From NCBI GenBank assembly GCA_030626915.1, contig DAOUTC010000061.1, positions 1 through 7,293 on the forward strand: DNA of 7,293 nucleotides. The letters run 5' to 3'. Source of the DNA: Dehalococcoidia bacterium. Its GTDB lineage: Bacteria > Chloroflexota > Dehalococcoidia > GIF9 > AB-539-J10. A model generated the notes under the pieces. The model searched no databases. It was not told the origin of the DNA and saw nothing but the letters and a program-made list of their open reading frames with translations. Both the position numbers and the translations under genes were made by a program. This document shows positions 5,731 through 7,293 of this stretch, one piece after another (the first letter of the stretch is position 1; each line of letters opens with the position of its first letter).

Positions 5731-6968
5731 TAAGTAGTGTATTCACTATTAATGGTAACATACTCCTCAGATAGGTCGCAGCCCCAGGCTGTAGCTTTGC
5801 CGTTTCCGAGATTAAGGCATACTCTTATGAGTGCATTATCACTGGCACTTAAAGCCGCTCTCATTTCTTCCTGGCCGAAGGATGTGGGGCAACCTTGCCT
5901 CATTACACAGGTGTTATTCAAATAAACATCTAATTTACCTTCCACTATTTCCGCTCCACTTTGTCCTAAGGCAACAACAATACGTCCCCAATTGGGCTCG
6001 TTGCCATGTATGGCTGTTTTTACCAGTGTTGAGCTAGCGATAGCTCGAGCTGCCTGGCGAGCCTGGGTTTGCTTTATAGCTCCCTCTACAGTAACTTCTA
6101 TAAGCTTAGTTGCTCCCTCGCCATCTCGAACCATAGACTGGGCCAAATAAATACAAACTTCATTCAAAGCTTCCTGGAAAGCTTTACCATTATCAAAGCC
6201 GAGTGTCTCGTTGCCAGCTAAGCCATTGGCTAGTAGAAATACAGAATCGCTGGGGCTGGTGTCACCATCAATGCTAATCATATTAAAAGAAGCGTTTACT
6301 GCCCTCTGTAATGATGATTGTAAAAAATCAGCCTTTACCAAGGCATCAGTGGTTATGAAACAAAGCATAGTAGCCAGGTTAGGATGGACCATGCCTGCTC
6401 CTTTAGCCACTCCACCAATGATGAATTCACTTCTCTGCGCATCAACCTTAATTGCTATCTCCTTAGGCTTTGTGTCTGTGGTCATTATTGCCCTGGCAAA
6501 ATCATGACCTCCATTTTGGTGAAGCTTTATTCTCTCGATTCCACTTCTAATACAATCCATAGGTAATGGTATCCCAATTATGCCAGTGCTAGCTACAAGG
6601 ACATCCGCGGCTCCAATTTCCAGTTTTTTCGCGGTTAGGCTTGCCATTTCTGAGGCATCGGCTATACCTTGTTGGCCCAGGCAGGCATTGGCACAACCCG
6701 AATTTACCACTATTGCTTGGGCTTGCCCTCTGGATAAACGTTTTTGAGATAGAATGACTGGAGCTGATTTAACCCGATTGGTGGTAAAAACACCGGCAGC
6801 GGCACATGGCAATTCGGAGTAAAGAATGGCTAGATCAAGCTCATCCTCGGTCTTTATCCCACTATGGGTTGCTCCTGCTAGAAAGCCTTTCGCTGAGGTG
6901 ATGGTGCCTGAGGAAACTAACTCAAACATAGAATCTTTGATTAAAAAGCAATTAATACTATAGCACAT
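5730..6968 (-). CDS. argJ: Bifunctional ornithine acetyltransferase / N-acetylglutamate synthase
   Basis: ArgJ moves the acetyl group from N-acetylornithine to glutamate, recycling acetyl in cytoplasmic arginine synthesis; many members also use acetyl-CoA. Family marks run the full length: TSAKGFLAGAT near the N-terminus, GVFTTNRVKSAPV, VVNSGCANAC, STGIIG, TTDTKPKE, the self-cleavage site KGAGMVHPNLATML (cut before the Thr, which becomes the nucleophile; residue 200 from this start), GNEPNWGRI and the C-terminal tail YTT. The length of 412 is normal. Start: ATG at 6968 has GAGGTGA immediately upstream; ATG at 6929 (399 residues, MFELVSSG) fits the usual ArgJ N-terminus but has no clear ribosome site, and a GTG at 7016 has neither. 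The argB start overlaps its stop. No argC is seen upstream. The gene is intact although argB behind it is broken. Confidence 0.95.
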   Translation of the reverse strand: MCYSINCFLIKDSMFELVSSGTITSAKGFLAGATHSGIKTEDELDLAILYSELPCAAAGVFTTNRVKSAPVILSQKRLSRGQAQAIVVNSGCANACLGQQGIADASEMASLTAKKLEIGAADVLVASTGIIGIPLPMDCIRSGIERIKLHQNGGHDFARAIMTTDTKPKEIAIKVDAQRSEFIIGGVAKGAGMVHPNLATMLCFITTDALVKADFLQSSLQRAVNASFNMISIDGDTSPSDSVFLLANGLAGNETLGFDNGKAFQEALNEVCIYLAQSMVRDGEGATKLIEVTVEGAIKQTQARQAARAIASSTLVKTAIHGNEPNWGRIVVALGQSGAEIVEGKLDVYLNNTCVMRQGCPTSFGQEEMRAALSASDNALIRVCLNLGNGKATAWGCDLSEEYVTINSEYTT

Positions 6969-6969
6969 G

Positions 6970-6976
6970 TCACCTC
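6970..6976 (-). promoter_or_regulatory. Ribosome binding site favouring the 6968 start of argJ
   Basis: GAGGTGA on the minus strand, with its GAGG core 4 bases before the ATG at 6968. The spacing is short but workable. It is the only good Shine-Dalgarno match near the three candidate argJ starts. Confidence 0.55.
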
Positions 6977-7293
6977 GCTTATTCAGACTGAGCCAGTTCA
7001 GATAAATAGTGGACACTTCAGGCAGCCTATTACGCCATTTGTGAGAATGAGGTGGGGATGAACCCCGCCACTACGATTATATCCCGTAGGGTCGGGGCTT
7101 GTCCCCGAACCAAGCTATGGTGGTGTGGCGGCTCAGGGATTACGGAGCCTGTTCCAAGTTTGCTCGAATTACCCTCGTAATGACAAGGCAAGGAGGTAAT
7201 GTGTCACTAATCATATGGACGAGTACACCCGTTAGATTTCCTACTCTGGCTATGCTAAAATTAACCACTTGACAGTTAAGAAGGAACTTTAGA
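6977..7293. repeat. Gene-free region with hairpin repeats upstream of argJ
   Basis: I see no gene here on either strand. The region holds a series of hairpins: GGTGGGG-ATGAA-CCCCGCC (7051-7069, one G-T pair), TCGGGG-CTTGT-CCCCGA (7092-7108), GGCTC with GAGCC (7130-7149) and ATTAC-CCTC-GTAAT (7168-7181). The first two have the look of the short GC-rich dispersed repeats common between genes in Dehalococcoidia genomes. The last part, read on the minus strand (GTCATTACGAGGG), resembles the widespread GTCATTGCGAG-type intergenic repeat. Family identity is from memory and needs a genome-wide count. Confidence 0.5.
7076..7105 (-). promoter_or_regulatory. Weak candidate promoter for argJ
   Basis: On the minus strand a perfect TATAAT (7081-7076) lies about 110 bases before the argJ start. 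The best -35 is GGGACA at 18-base spacing, matching TTGACA at four positions. It sits within the GC-rich hairpin repeats, so the match may be fortuitous. Confidence 0.22.

Noticed and set aside
7269..7274. TTGACA on the + strand at the right edge
   Set aside because: The matching -10 would lie at or beyond the end of the window, so it cannot be judged.

Overview
The window looks like chromosomal or metagenome-derived DNA from a moderately AT-rich anaerobe-type bacterium. The arginine genes (ArgJ, and an ArgB start that overlaps it) and a family of short GC-rich intergenic hairpins resemble what I know from Chloroflexota, particularly Dehalococcoidia. That placement rests on memory of the families and is tentative.

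Left part (about 23-4122): two tightly coupled + strand genes. One encodes an SbcD/Mre11-type metallophosphoesterase (95-1225) and the other an SbcC/Rad50-like long coiled-coil ATPase (1222-3927). They overlap by 4 bases and both have strong Shine-Dalgarno sites. The ATPase has no CxxC zinc hook. A short, probably beta-rich domain sits at the middle of its coiled coil instead. Just downstream is a structure that reads as an integron attC site (4047-4128). Its R'' box (GTATAAC) is the exact complement of GTTATAC at 22-28, which is the relation expected between the start of a gene cassette and its own attC. The whole 4.1 kb two-gene block is therefore best read as one unusually large integron cassette carrying a nuclease-ATPase pair. 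A role in defence against phage or plasmids is a reasonable but unproven guess.

Middle part (4123-4659): a relic zone. It has a 5'-truncated tyrosine recombinase (4142-4441), a perfect 9-bp inverted repeat with an 8-base spacer that could be a recombinase core site (4493-4518), and a very weak trace of an excisionase-like helix-turn-helix gene.

Right part (4660-7293): an intact tetratricopeptide-repeat protein gene (+, 4660-5496) converges on argJ (-, 5730-6968). Between them lies a hairpin that could terminate both strands. Directly after argJ, overlapping its stop, is the beginning of argB (N-acetylglutamate kinase). It breaks off after 34 codons exactly at that hairpin, so the arginine operon was cut by a rearrangement here. 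Upstream of argJ the window ends in about 300 bases without a gene, filled with hairpin-forming repeats.

The picture is a recombination-prone accessory segment: an integron cassette and recombinase remains placed beside a broken arginine biosynthesis operon.
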